Positions 9,720 to 17,142 of a stretch of DNA of 64,000 nucleotides are shown piece after piece; position 1 is the stretch's first letter; every line of letters begins with the position of its first letter. A program made the translations under genes and the position numbers. Under the pieces are notes generated by a model, which did no database searches, was not told the origin of the DNA, and saw only the letters and a list, made by a program, of their open reading frames with translations. This DNA comes from Ilyomonas sp965214235 (GTDB lineage: Bacteria; Bacteroidota; Bacteroidia; Chitinophagales; Chitinophagaceae), in contig CBDCBH010000002.1 in assembly GCA_965214235.1 (NCBI GenBank), positions 1,302,001-1,366,000 on the forward strand, read 5' to 3'.

Positions 9720-9869
9720 TTAGTTGCTTATATACACTTCTCCTTTGTAAAGAGAAATGATTAAATGAAAGGTAAACCCTGCTATTTGCATCAAATAATA
9801 ACTCATAATATCGCACCAGCAAACCTTGTCTTCAGATATACTTAATTTAGGCTGATGCTCATGCTGCAT
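9720..9869 (-). CDS. Small ORF, 49 residues, unknown
   Basis: A short minus-strand ORF from ATG to TAA inside a 776 bp gap. It starts MQHEHQPKLS and has mixed charged and hydrophobic composition, including a hydrophobic segment near residues 27-41 and a CWC motif. It begins 9 bp after the stop of another small minus-strand ORF, so the two may form an operon. No family is recognised. It is near the lower limit of what can be told from chance. Confidence 0.35.
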   Translation of the reverse strand: MQHEHQPKLSISEDKVCWCDIMSYYLMQIAGFTFHLIISLYKGEVYISN

Positions 9870-9878
9870 ATATTCATC

Positions 9879-10162
9879 TTAAATATACCCGTAACTGCCG
9901 CCATTCTGTTGTATCCAGGCTTTGAATATTTCTATTTCTGCAGGATCTGAAAAAATAATTAAAAAACGTTTTTCTTTTATACTCTTTACATCATCATTAA
10001 TATGATGATAAGTTTGTGCCGATGCAGAATAATTTTTGCAATTATTATAGCTTATAAAAGTGTGTACACAATGAATGGTTCCAGTGTTGTTTTCTTCCCG
10101 CAACTCTAGTAATTTATTAAATCAATTTTTACATTCCAATTTGTAACGCTTCGGTTCTGCAT
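9879..10162 (-). pseudogene. Small minus-strand gene interrupted by a frameshift, unknown function
   Basis: Two overlapping frames read as one protein of about 95 residues if one base is restored near 10106-10120. The 5' part starts at an ATG at 10162 (MQNRSVTNWNVKIDLI) and meets a TAG at 10108-10106. The 3' part carries on in another frame (LLELREENNTG onward) and ends IQQNGGSYGYI at 9879. The 3' frame alone could start from a TTG at 10103 and give 74 residues. The C-terminal portion (FLIIFSDPAEIEIFKAW) looks like genuine protein. It could be a decayed gene, a sequencing error or programmed frameshifting; I cannot choose. Family unknown. Confidence 0.4.
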
Positions 10163-10447
10163 TGTAGCAATTGTAAATCTGCTTTTTTCTTTTAAATAAA
10201 TAGAAATGTAATTTTATTTTCAATGGTTTTAATTTATTCATCTTTTAAATGAGCGGCCTTTTTAAACAACATAGTTTCTTTGCAAGATTTCATAGCTCAA
10301 CCCAAACTCTACTCATGCAATGTTAAATTGCATGGTATTCTATTTTCTTTATTTCAAAAAATAAAAATGCTTCTTCATTCTTACTCAAATCCATCACTAT
10401 CAACCAATTGGTATAAATATTGACTACAGCAAAAATAAAACTCAATT
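10163..10447. other. AT-rich non-coding stretch with one inverted repeat
   Basis: This remainder of the gap holds no convincing ORF. A perfect inverted repeat with 8-bp arms (CATGCAAT and ATTGCATG, spacer 5) lies at 10314-10334. It may be a hairpin or an operator for the M48 gene. Nothing else stands out. Confidence 0.4.
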
Positions 10448-11260
10448 ATGCGTTTATCCTCTCTTGCAATGGTTGTTGCCTTGTTTTTATCGTCCTGTAC
10501 ACGAAACGCCATTACTGGCAGAAACCAACTGACATTAGTTTCCGAAAGCCAGGTGCAAGAAACAGCAAAAACACAATACACACAATTTTTAATACAAAAC
10601 AAAGTAGTAGGTTCAAGCACAAGTAAAGATGCTGAAATGGTACGCCGCGTGGGCTCGCGTATTGCGGCTGCTATAACAAGATATTACAGTGAAAAAGGGC
10701 AATCTAATTTATTAAGCGGCTATCAGTGGGAGTTTAATTTGATAGATAGCAAAGAAGTAAACGCTTGGTGTATGCCTGGCGGCAAAGTGGTGGTTTACAC
10801 TGGCATTTTACCTGTTACGCAAAATGAAGCTGCATTGGCAATTGTATTAGGGCACGAAATAACACACGCTGTTGCTGGTCATGGTCGCGAGAGTATGAGC
10901 CAACAGTTATTAGCAAGCGGCATTCAGGAATTGGGAAGCGGATTATTAAGTATAAATTCCAACCCGCAGGCGCTGAATGTTTTTAATACCGTTTATGCGC
11001 CTACTGCACAACTTGGTGTGTTGCTTCCCAACTCGCGTAACCAGGAATACGAAGCTGACCATTACGGTTTAATTTTCGCAGCCATGGCTGGTTACAATCC
11101 GCAAGAGGCGATTGCATTTTGGCAGAGGATGCAAGGTTTAAGCAATGGCTCTTCAACGCCTATATTTTTAAGTGATCATCCCAGCGATGCTTCTCGCATT
11201 CAAAGATTGCAACCATTAATGCCTGAAGCATTGAAATATTATCGTCCGGTACAAGGATAG
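10448..11260 (+). CDS. M48 family metallopeptidase, lipoprotein
   Basis: A 270-residue zinc peptidase of the BepA/LoiP/Oma1-like M48 group, which acts in envelope protein quality control. A lipoprotein signal ends LSSC with C17 as the lipid-anchored residue. The zinc motif is H136-E137-I-T-H140 and the downstream Glu ligand lies in NQEYEADHYG. Its length and the single catalytic domain match small M48 lipoproteins without TPR repeats. The substrate is likely misfolded periplasmic or outer-membrane protein, by family knowledge only. It stands alone, with a new promoter for the next gene 67 bp after its stop. Confidence 0.92.
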   Translation: MRLSSLAMVVALFLSSCTRNAITGRNQLTLVSESQVQETAKTQYTQFLIQNKVVGSSTSKDAEMVRRVGSRIAAAITRYYSEKGQSNLLSGYQWEFNLIDSKEVNAWCMPGGKVVVYTGILPVTQNEAALAIVLGHEITHAVAGHGRESMSQQLLASGIQELGSGLLSINSNPQALNVFNTVYAPTAQLGVLLPNSRNQEYEADHYGLIFAAMAGYNPQEAIAFWQRMQGLSNGSSTPIFLSDHPSDASRIQRLQPLMPEALKYYRPVQG

Positions 11261-11303
11261 ATTAAATTTAAGGATTAATTCTAATAAAAACACTTATTAG
11301 CAA

Positions 11304-11334
11304 TTGTATTTTGCATTTGATTGTTATACCTTTG
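11304..11334 (+). promoter_or_regulatory. Bacteroidota-type promoter upstream of the frameshifted YdeI-family gene
   Basis: TTG at 11304-11306, a 20 bp spacer, then TACCTTTG at 11327-11334, an exact TAnnTTTG. The predicted transcript would start about 20 bp before the ATG at 11362. Confidence 0.55.
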
Positions 11335-11361
11335 CATACCTTTTTCGCTTACTACAAGGGT

Positions 11362-12017
11362 ATGTCTATGCAAAACATGATTGAAAAGCTTAACCTGAAA
11401 GATGAAAAAAATGTTCTTATTCAAGGTCTTCCTTCTTCTATCGAAAAACAATTTGCCAAATTAGCTTATGCAAAAAATGTAACGCCGCTTCTTACGATCC
11501 CGAAAGAATTGATTTTGCCTTGTTGTTTGCGATTCATCAAAACCAGATGTGTGCTATTTTAAGTGATGTATTTCCGGCTTTGCATATAGATAGTAAATTA
11601 TGGATCGCTTATCCAAAAACAGCCAGTAAAATTACTTCGGATTTGAACCGCGATTGTAGCTGGCAGGTTTTATTTGACCATGATTACGAAATTGATACCC
11701 AAGTGCCATTAGACCATGTTTGGATGGCGATTTGTTTTAAAAAGTTAGATGTTGCAGTTGCAGGTCAAAACGGCGATTACGAAGGCAGAGAAAACGAAGA
11801 GTTTGACAGAAAGTTAGTAAGATTGCCTGCCGAACTGGAAATCTTTTTTGTAAAACATAAAAAGGCAAAAGATTTTTTTAAATCGCTTTCCGTAGATGAT
11901 CAAAAAATTATGGTAAGTTCTATTGAAGATGCAAAACGTGCCGACACAAAAAAAAGGAGGCTTGAAGCGGTTCAGCAAAAGCTACTTGAAGGCATGAATG
12001 CTTTAGCAGAAAAATAA
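11362..12017 (+). pseudogene. YdeI/OmpD-associated family gene with an apparent frameshift
   Basis: The N-terminal part (from MSMQNMIEKL) runs in one frame to about 11505. The remainder (YDPERIDFALLFAIHQ onward) runs in another frame to 12017. One extra base between about 11478 and 11508 would join them into one protein of about 218 residues: an N-terminal DUF3052-like half ending near LDHVWMAICF and a C-terminal YdeI-like helical half (LPAELEIFF to the end). Both halves look intact, and the promoter and terminator are in place, so this is a recent frameshift or a sequencing error. The family has no firm biochemical role; YdeI-type proteins are linked to stress and peptide resistance. Confidence 0.7.
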
Positions 12018-12024
12018 AAAACTC

Positions 12025-12074
12025 AATAAAAACAAACCCTCCGCAACAACAATTGCGGAGGGTTTGTTTTTATT
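12025..12074. terminator. Bidirectional intrinsic terminator, perfect 22-bp stem
   Basis: Arms 12025-12046 and 12053-12074 are exact reverse complements with a 6-base loop. A-tract and T-tract flank the GC-rich core on both sides, so it serves both the YdeI-family gene and the convergent comB gene. Confidence 0.92.
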
Positions 12075-12078
12075 GCAA

Positions 12079-12813
12079 TTATTGCTGTAAAGCAACCAGC
12101 TCATTGTTTTTATAAATGGGCAATACATCAGCCGCATCTTCAGTTACACACCATTCCAAATCTTTTTCCAAACCATAACCTGCCAGGCGATGCCAGTGTG
12201 TTGTTGTTTGTATAAACTGATGTAAATTATTTTTATGAAGCCTATACATATCTTCAGCCATTAAACTACTATCGCAGTGAATAATAAAGTTTTCTTTTAC
12301 TCTATTAATTACAGCGCCTGCAAATAAAGTATCTTCTAAATTAAAACGGTCTTTCCAACCCGAACAACCCAACACCACATTTTTATTTGCCGTTACTAAA
12401 AAATTACAAACAGAACTTAAATTTGGAAACGAGCCGGTAACCACATCAGCTGCGCCTTTTGCTAAAGCCATGTGTAACAATTTTGTACCATTGGTTGTGG
12501 AAAGCACAAGCGTTTTACCACTAATAAATTCACGATAATATTCGGCTGGTGAATTGCCATGTTGCAAGCCTTCAATCACTTTACCATCGCGCTCGCCGGC
12601 AGTAATAGCGTTTGCTTTTTTGCCAATCGCTATGCACTCTTCAATGCTATCAACCGGAATTACTTTTTCTGCGCCGTTAAACAAAGCGGCGGCAATAGTT
12701 GAGGTAGCCCGGAATACATCAATAATAACGACCACTGCGTTTTTTATTTCATATAAATCTAACAGTCGTGGAGTAAGTACTGTATGAAGTGAATACTGAT
12801 TTTGATGGCTCAT
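12079..12813 (-). CDS. comB: 2-phosphosulfolactate phosphatase family protein (ComB)
   Basis: A 244-residue ComB-family phosphatase. Family members hydrolyse 2-phospho-3-sulfolactate, a step of coenzyme M synthesis in archaea. In bacteria without that pathway the true substrate is unclear, though sulfolactate or sulfonate metabolism is possible. Recognisable segments are VVIIDVFRATSTI, the AGERDG motif, GNSPAEY, the STTNGTK loop and CSGWKDRF with the acidic cluster LEDTLFAG. I start at the ATG of MSHQNQYS, since the 21 residues upstream lie over the promoter. It is monocistronic, with a TATCTTTG element 8 bp before the ATG. Confidence 0.88.
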   Translation of the reverse strand: MSHQNQYSLHTVLTPRLLDLYEIKNAVVVIIDVFRATSTIAAALFNGAEKVIPVDSIEECIAIGKKANAITAGERDGKVIEGLQHGNSPAEYYREFISGKTLVLSTTNGTKLLHMALAKGAADVVTGSFPNLSSVCNFLVTANKNVVLGCSGWKDRFNLEDTLFAGAVINRVKENFIIHCDSSLMAEDMYRLHKNNLHQFIQTTTHWHRLAGYGLEKDLEWCVTEDAADVLPIYKNNELVALQQ

Positions 12814-12820
12814 AAAACGG

Positions 12821-12828
12821 CAAAGATA
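12821..12828 (-). promoter_or_regulatory. Promoter -7 element of comB, very close to its ATG
   Basis: Reads TATCTTTG on the minus strand, an exact consensus match ending 8 bp before the start codon. If used, the mRNA would have almost no leader. Confidence 0.45.
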
Positions 12829-12872
12829 CCGTTGCAGGTTTGTTTTGGTTAGTGCAAAAAACAATAATAAAA

Positions 12873-12928
12873 ACAAAAGCTTTTATCACTGCATAAAGTT
12901 GTTTATTAATGCAATGTAAAAGCTTTGT
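12873..12928 (-). terminator. Imperfect hairpin after the small secreted-protein gene
   Basis: Arms around 12873-12894 and 12909-12928 pair with small bulges (core AAAGCTTTT-like). It lies just downstream of the 87-residue gene on the minus strand, ending in a T-rich run. Confidence 0.5.
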
Positions 12929-12947
12929 TCACATTTGCTTACACAGT

Positions 12948-13211
12948 TTATCTGTTAAAAGCAAATGCCTGGTAAGAGGTGTCTTTTCTAATTGTATCTC
13001 TGCGAGGCATCGTGTCAACAACTAAACGGTAGGCAAAGGCTGATGAAAACATTGTATCCTTCTTTGTTGTATCTTTTTTAGGAAGCGTATCGGCGACAGT
13101 AAAGGCTGCCATGTTTGTGTTCTCACTCATCGCTTTTGAAGTATCGTTTCCTGCGGCGTGGATAGCGAAGGCAGACACGACAAAAACACATCCGGTTAAT
13201 AGCTTTTTCAT
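12948..13211 (-). CDS. Small secreted protein with a duplicated DTxPxxDTxxKDT motif
   Basis: An 87-residue exported protein. A signal peptide (MKKLLTGCVFVVSAFAIHA) is followed by a short, charged, disordered mature part. It contains two near-identical units, DTLPKKDTTKKDT and DTMPRRDTIRKDT, each followed or preceded by an SAFAY/QAFAF-like hydrophobic patch. No family is recognised. Proteins like this in Bacteroidota are usually lineage-specific. It is bracketed by a hairpin downstream and a 208 bp gap upstream, so it is probably transcribed alone. Confidence 0.7.
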   Translation of the reverse strand: MKKLLTGCVFVVSAFAIHAAGNDTSKAMSENTNMAAFTVADTLPKKDTTKKDTMFSSAFAYRLVVDTMPRRDTIRKDTSYQAFAFNR

Positions 13212-13320
13212 AGATTTTTTTTAGCATGAAATAATTGCCGCCATTGCCAATAACTATGCCAGTTAATATGTACTGCGCTAAAAAAAATAATTGATGAAAC
13301 TCAAGCAGAATAAGGCTTTT

Positions 13321-13342
13321 CATTTCTTATTAAAAAGAAATG
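13321..13342. terminator. Hairpin downstream of folE
   Basis: Perfect 8-bp arms (CATTTCTT and AAGAAATG) around a 6-base loop, about 80 bp after the folE stop on the minus strand. The T-tract is poor, so this is a weak terminator candidate. Confidence 0.35.
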
Positions 13343-13419
13343 TTAGTGTTGATTTTGATGGTTCTTATAAATAAAAACTGATTTTGATTGTTGAAAAAAG
13401 TTCTGAATGATGCAGTGAT

Positions 13420-14148
13420 TTATGAGTCGGTTGTTTTTAAATCAATGTATTTAAGAAACTCATGCTTAACCGATTCCTCTTTAAACTTACCGCCATAAAA
13501 AGCGGTAACGGTTGCCGAACTGGTATCGTTAATACCACGACTGGCTACGCACAAATGCCGCGCATCAACAATTACAGCAACATCATCAGTTGATAAAATG
13601 GTTTGCAGTTCTTTGCCTATTTGCACCGTAAGCCGTTCCTGCACTTGCGGGCGCTTCGCAAAATATTGCACAAAACGGTTGAGTTTACTTAACCCAATTA
13701 CTTTGCCGCTGCTAATGTAAGCCACATGCGCCTTGCCGTAAATAGGTACAAAATGATGCTCGCAATTGCTGTAAAAAGAAATGTCTTTTTCAACCAGCAT
13801 CTGGCTGTATTTGTATTTATTTTCGAATAAGGTTGCGGCTGGCTTGTTTGCCGGATTCAATCCGCTGAAAATTTCCTGAACATACATTTTAGCAACACGC
13901 TTGGGTGTGCCGCGCAAACTATCATCCGACAAATCAAGACCTAATACATCCATAATAGCTGCAAAATGCTTTTCAATAATGGCAATTTTTTCGTCATCGC
14001 TTTTTGCAAACGCATCTTCTTTCAATGGCGTATTTACTGATGTTGTAATGTGCTCCTCGCCTATCTCATCAATTGTTACATCACTCAATTCGGGTTTGTT
14101 TTTATTATTATCCGGCTGGATATTCCACATAGTTTCGTTCTGTTTCAT
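13420..14148 (-). CDS. folE: GTP cyclohydrolase I
   Basis: A 242-residue type I GTP cyclohydrolase, which converts GTP to 7,8-dihydroneopterin triphosphate at the head of folate and pterin synthesis. Zinc and catalytic residues are present: NCEHHF (Cys and His) and ARHLCVASRG (second Cys). SKLNRFVQYFAKRPQVQERL is the typical allosteric/GTP-binding region. The first 50 residues are a polar extension before the family core (KIAIIEKHFAA). The start overlaps the end of the upstream PTPS gene by 41 bp (23 bp if the second ATG at 14130 is used), so both are translated from one message. Confidence 0.95.
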   Translation of the reverse strand: MKQNETMWNIQPDNNKNKPELSDVTIDEIGEEHITTSVNTPLKEDAFAKSDDEKIAIIEKHFAAIMDVLGLDLSDDSLRGTPKRVAKMYVQEIFSGLNPANKPAATLFENKYKYSQMLVEKDISFYSNCEHHFVPIYGKAHVAYISSGKVIGLSKLNRFVQYFAKRPQVQERLTVQIGKELQTILSTDDVAVIVDARHLCVASRGINDTSSATVTAFYGGKFKEESVKHEFLKYIDLKTTDS

Positions 14149-14521
14149 ACAATGTGATTTTTAACTCTAATTCCGTTCCTATTTTATTTTGCAATAAGTT
14201 ATAAATGGCAATGGCAATGTTTTCTGCTGTTGGGTTGATGTGTTTAAATTCTTCAGTATCTACATTCAAATTTTTGTGATCAAATCTCCATAAAACTTCT
14301 TTTTTAATTACATCACTCAACACTTTCAAATCAATCACAAAACCGGTTTCAGCATCCGGCTCGCCCGTTACTTTTACAATCAATTTATAGTTATGACCAT
14401 GATAGTTGGCGTTACTGCATTTGCCAAATACGGCAGCGTTCTGTTCATCGCTCCAGTGTGGCAAAAACAAACGATGTGCAGCATTAAAATGTTCAACTCT
14501 GAATACGGCGACCTGCGGCAT
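14108..14521 (-). CDS. 6-pyruvoyl/6-carboxytetrahydropterin synthase family enzyme, copy 1
   Basis: A 137-residue PTPS/QueD-fold enzyme that acts on dihydroneopterin triphosphate, the product of FolE. Zinc ligands are the His of FNAAHRL and HGH. The catalytic Cys sits in KCSNANYHGH, a C-x5-HGH spacing like animal PTPS rather than the C-x3-HGH of E. coli QueD. The catalytic Asp-His pair is FDHKNLN and the pterin-anchoring Glu lies in YETERNY. It is the first gene of an operon with folE. A promoter element lies about 120 bp upstream. The product could be a biopterin-type or deazaguanine intermediate. Confidence 0.88.
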   Translation of the reverse strand: MPQVAVFRVEHFNAAHRLFLPHWSDEQNAAVFGKCSNANYHGHNYKLIVKVTGEPDAETGFVIDLKVLSDVIKKEVLWRFDHKNLNVDTEEFKHINPTAENIAIAIYNLLQNKIGTELELKITLYETERNYVEYPAG

Positions 14522-14701
14522 GAATAATATAAAATAATTTATAAATAAGCGACGGCGAACTGTACGTGCTGCATCAGAAGTATGCTGATCAAGCCATGTT
14601 TACAATGAAGTTTTTATTCGCTGTCTTTTATCACAACTCAAAGTTACGGCACAAATAGAAACGATGTTTTTAAATAAGATGTTATGACAATTGGTAAACA
14701 A
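14522..14701 (-). other. Leader region of the PTPS-folE operon
   Basis: On the minus strand, about 110 bp separate the predicted promoter from the ATG. I searched by eye for preQ1- or tetrahydrofolate-type aptamers and saw neither. A short ATCAG/CTGAT stem is the only clear pairing. Confidence 0.3.
14639..14646 (-). promoter_or_regulatory. Promoter -7 element of the PTPS-folE operon
   Basis: Reads TAACTTTG on the minus strand, an exact TAnnTTTG. It implies a leader of about 110 nt before the PTPS ATG. Confidence 0.4.
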
Positions 14702-15112
14702 TCAATCACCAAAATAGTCAACATAAATTTTGGGCGTTTCGTATAATTTAATGCAATGCAGCTTTGCGTTGCCTGTAAGATGCGGAGATAACTGTTGCCA
14801 GATGGCTATTACTAAATTTTCGGTTGTACACATTTTATTATTAAGAAAATCAACATCAAGGTTTAGGTTTTTATGATCTAACTTTTCAATGATGTGTTCA
14901 TTCACGAGTGCACTTAATTGTTTTGCGTCCATTAAAAAACCGGTATCGGCATCAGGCTCGCCTTTTACGGTAATGTGCAAATTAAAGTTATGCCCGTGCC
15001 AGTTTTCGTTTGCACAAACACCAAACACTTCTTCGTTTTTTTCTTTACTCCATTGTGGATTAAACAGCTTGTGAGCGGCATTAAAATGCTCTACTCTTGT
15101 TAGGTAAACCAT
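14702..15112 (-). CDS. 6-pyruvoyl/6-carboxytetrahydropterin synthase family enzyme, copy 2
   Basis: A 136-residue paralogue of copy 1, separated from it by 180 bp. It keeps the zinc His residues (FNAAHKL, HGH), the catalytic Cys in VCANENWHGH (C-x5-HGH), the LDHKNLN pair and the Glu in YETPKIY, so it should be active. I start at MVYLTRVEH; the longer frame covers its promoter. A TACCTTTG element ends 7 bp before the ATG, implying a nearly leaderless message. Having two PTPS-type genes beside folE suggests two distinct pterin products or a division between queuosine and pterin synthesis. Confidence 0.87.
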   Translation of the reverse strand: MVYLTRVEHFNAAHKLFNPQWSKEKNEEVFGVCANENWHGHNFNLHITVKGEPDADTGFLMDAKQLSALVNEHIIEKLDHKNLNLDVDFLNNKMCTTENLVIAIWQQLSPHLTGNAKLHCIKLYETPKIYVDYFGD

Positions 15113-15119
15113 GAGGCTG

Positions 15120-15127
15120 CAAAGGTA
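15120..15127 (-). promoter_or_regulatory. Promoter -7 element of PTPS copy 2
   Basis: Reads TACCTTTG on the minus strand, an exact match ending 7 bp before the ATG at 15112. Confidence 0.45.
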
Positions 15128-15168
15128 AATAAGGTTACTGTTAATTAAGCATCTAACTCTCACAGCTA

Positions 15169-15594
15169 TCAGCTTATCAATTTATCGTGCTTAAACAAAT
15201 ACGGTATTAAAAATGCAGCCAGGCCGCCAATAATAATTTGTGTAATGATAACAATAACCCTGAATTCAACCGGCACTTCACCTTCCACAGAACGGCGTAA
15301 ATACAAACCAAAAAAAATGATAAGCAGCGTTACAACAAACACGGCCACACGATAAACCGGAATGCCTTTTTTTAAATAATGAACAAATAAATAAAACACA
15401 ACGCCGCAGGAAAGCGAAAGCAGCAAAGTGCCAAAAACAATAACGGTTACATCAATACCATTAAAATCCTGGAACAAAGTGAGCCAGCGGTAAATAAAAA
15501 CAAAAATCATATTAATAACCGTGGCAACAATGCCCGAATACAAGCCGCTTAACACACTTCGTGATAAGTCGCTTTGGGTATAATCGTAATTCAT
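15169..15594 (-). CDS. Four-helix membrane protein of unknown function
   Basis: A 141-residue protein with predicted membrane helices near residues 15-38, 47-70, 80-98 and 112-132 and a short soluble N terminus (MNYDYTQSDLSRS). There is a Gly-Ile-Val-Ala-Thr stretch in helix 1. No family is recognised. The stop lies 57 bp before PTPS copy 2 on the same strand, but that gene has its own promoter element, so a functional link is not implied. A 165 bp gap upstream shows no clear signal. Confidence 0.7.
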   Translation of the reverse strand: MNYDYTQSDLSRSVLSGLYSGIVATVINMIFVFIYRWLTLFQDFNGIDVTVIVFGTLLLSLSCGVVFYLFVHYLKKGIPVYRVAVFVVTLLIIFFGLYLRRSVEGEVPVEFRVIVIITQIIIGGLAAFLIPYLFKHDKLIS

Positions 15595-15759
15595 ATAGAT
15601 AGATTTTTAGTGCAAAAGAAAATGCAGATGTTGCTAAAAATAAATCCTGTCGAAAGAAAAAAAGCAAGCAATAAAATGGTGCGATGGTTATAAATGCCGG
15701 TGTATCTGCATTATAAAGGTAAACGTTTTTATTACGAATAGCATAACGTTAAAACAAAA

Positions 15760-16206
15760 TTATTTCACCGGTTTTGTTTCCATTTTTTTAATGCGCCAGC
15801 CATCATCTTTCATCCACTGCCATGTAGTTGTGTAACTGCCTTTTACGGTAAGGGTATCTTTGTTTTGCACAACATCTTTCTGCGTATAAAATCCTTTTTG
15901 TATTGCAGTGTCTTTACTGATGCTGATTGAATCGGAAGTAGATTGCTGCAACAAAACCTGTATGTTTTTAAACGATGATAAAAAATGTTTTATCGAGTCT
16001 CTTCCCTGCGCCATCTCACCTAACTTTCCGTCCGGTGTGTAGAGCAGCGCAATGGAATCGGCATCTAATTTTTCTATCAGATGATCATAATATTTCATCG
16101 CTTTTTCAACACCGTTTTTATCATGTTGCCCAAAGGCGCAATTTATCATCAACATAAAAAAGAAAAGAAACAAAACCGCCGTTCGCTGTATAAAATTTGG
16201 TTTCAT
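15760..16206 (-). CDS. Secreted SnoaL/DUF4440-like protein
   Basis: A 148-residue exported protein with a signal peptide ending in NCAFGQ. The mature part has the NTF2-like cone fold pattern typical of DUF4440: an N-terminal helix (VEKAMKYYDHLIEKLD), the LYTPDGKL segment, and a C-terminal sheet ending GWRIKKMETKP. Family members are small ligand-binding or enzyme-like domains; the specific function is not predictable. It is 36 bp downstream of the GNAT gene on the same strand and may be co-transcribed with it. Confidence 0.8.
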   Translation of the reverse strand: MKPNFIQRTAVLFLFFFMLMINCAFGQHDKNGVEKAMKYYDHLIEKLDADSIALLYTPDGKLGEMAQGRDSIKHFLSSFKNIQVLLQQSTSDSISISKDTAIQKGFYTQKDVVQNKDTLTVKGSYTTTWQWMKDDGWRIKKMETKPVK

Positions 16207-16242
16207 TTTGCAGTAGTTTATTTTTGATGGCGAATGAGTTTT

Positions 16243-16710
16243 TTATTGCAGCTGCATTCTCATTTGGAGGATATGCGGTGCAAATCCAGCCTTTTCGTAA
16301 GCCTTTACAGCAGGTGTATTTCCCGGGTAAACTTCAAGCCGAAGTTCTGTTATTCCGCGCAACAAAGCAAACTGTTGTAAATACTGAACAATTTGTTGAT
16401 TGATGCCTTTTCCGCGATGCAACGGATGCACATACATAAAACCCAGGTAAGCATACCGGCTATGTTTATGGTACGCATTATCGTCTCTAATCTGTGCAAA
16501 GCCCGATGCAATAATTTCATTGTTAATTTCGGCAACCACAAGCAAGCATTGCACATCGGTAATTATTTGCTCTAAATTATAATACTCTACAAATCCGTCT
16601 TTTAGCGTTTCATCAAACGGTCGTTCAGCTTTTGCAATCTCCTGCATCAGTTGTTGCAAAACAGGAAGATTGTGCAACGTTGCTTTTCTTACTTTTATAT
16701 TCTCGTTCAT
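16243..16710 (-). CDS. GNAT family N-acetyltransferase
   Basis: A 155-residue acetyltransferase. The acetyl-CoA pyrophosphate loop is visible as VHPLHRGKGINQQIV (R/Q-x-x-G-x-G/A type), with the preceding beta strand YAYLGFMYV and the C-terminal TPAVKAYEKAGF segment. These enzymes move an acetyl group from acetyl-CoA to amines of antibiotics, proteins or small metabolites; the acceptor here is unknown. It is divergent from the YciI-like gene with only 59 bp between start codons. Confidence 0.9.
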   Translation of the reverse strand: MNENIKVRKATLHNLPVLQQLMQEIAKAERPFDETLKDGFVEYYNLEQIITDVQCLLVVAEINNEIIASGFAQIRDDNAYHKHSRYAYLGFMYVHPLHRGKGINQQIVQYLQQFALLRGITELRLEVYPGNTPAVKAYEKAGFAPHILQMRMQLQ

Positions 16711-16769
16711 ATCATTATCTTTCTTTGCAAAATGGATTTACTTTCTTTACTTTTTATTTTTTAGCTATC

Positions 16770-17060
16770 ATGTGTCAATTTATTATTCAGGCAAAAGACT
16801 ACACCGATGCCGATGCGCTGAAGAGACGAATGGAGGCGCGTCCATTCCATTTGCAAAGAATGAAAGAAGAAAAAAACAAAGGTGTTTTTATTTCAGGTGG
16901 CGCATTATTAAATGAAGAAAACAAAATGACGGGTTCAATAATTTTTGTTTCACTGCCTGACGAAAGCAGCGTGAAGAACTGGATAGAACAAGACCCTTAT
17001 GTGAAATATAAAGTGTGGGATAATATTAGTATTACACTTTTTCGTTTCGCTGATGTGTGA
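16770..17060 (+). CDS. YciI-like protein
   Basis: A 96-residue single-domain protein of the YciI/dimeric alpha-beta barrel family. I start at MCQFIIQA because the upstream extension overlaps the divergent GNAT gene. The core has a conserved basic centre (RRMEARPFHLQRM) and a GGALL loop, followed by the SVKNWIEQDPYV segment typical of YciI, whose His-Asp pair is catalytic in some members. Here Asp is present in QDPYV and His in PFHLQR. The reaction is unknown. Confidence 0.85.
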   Translation: MCQFIIQAKDYTDADALKRRMEARPFHLQRMKEEKNKGVFISGGALLNEENKMTGSIIFVSLPDESSVKNWIEQDPYVKYKVWDNISITLFRFADV

Positions 17061-17142
17061 GCAGGTTTGCCGTTTGTTTTTGATTTAGAAATTATTGTTT
17101 TGTTGTACTTATAACCCTTAAAAATTATCACACATAAAACTT

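Noticed and set aside
14522..14701. Possible preQ1 or THF riboswitch in front of the PTPS-folE operon
   Set aside because: The leader lacks the consensus bases of either aptamer as far as I can see by eye; only one short stem is present.
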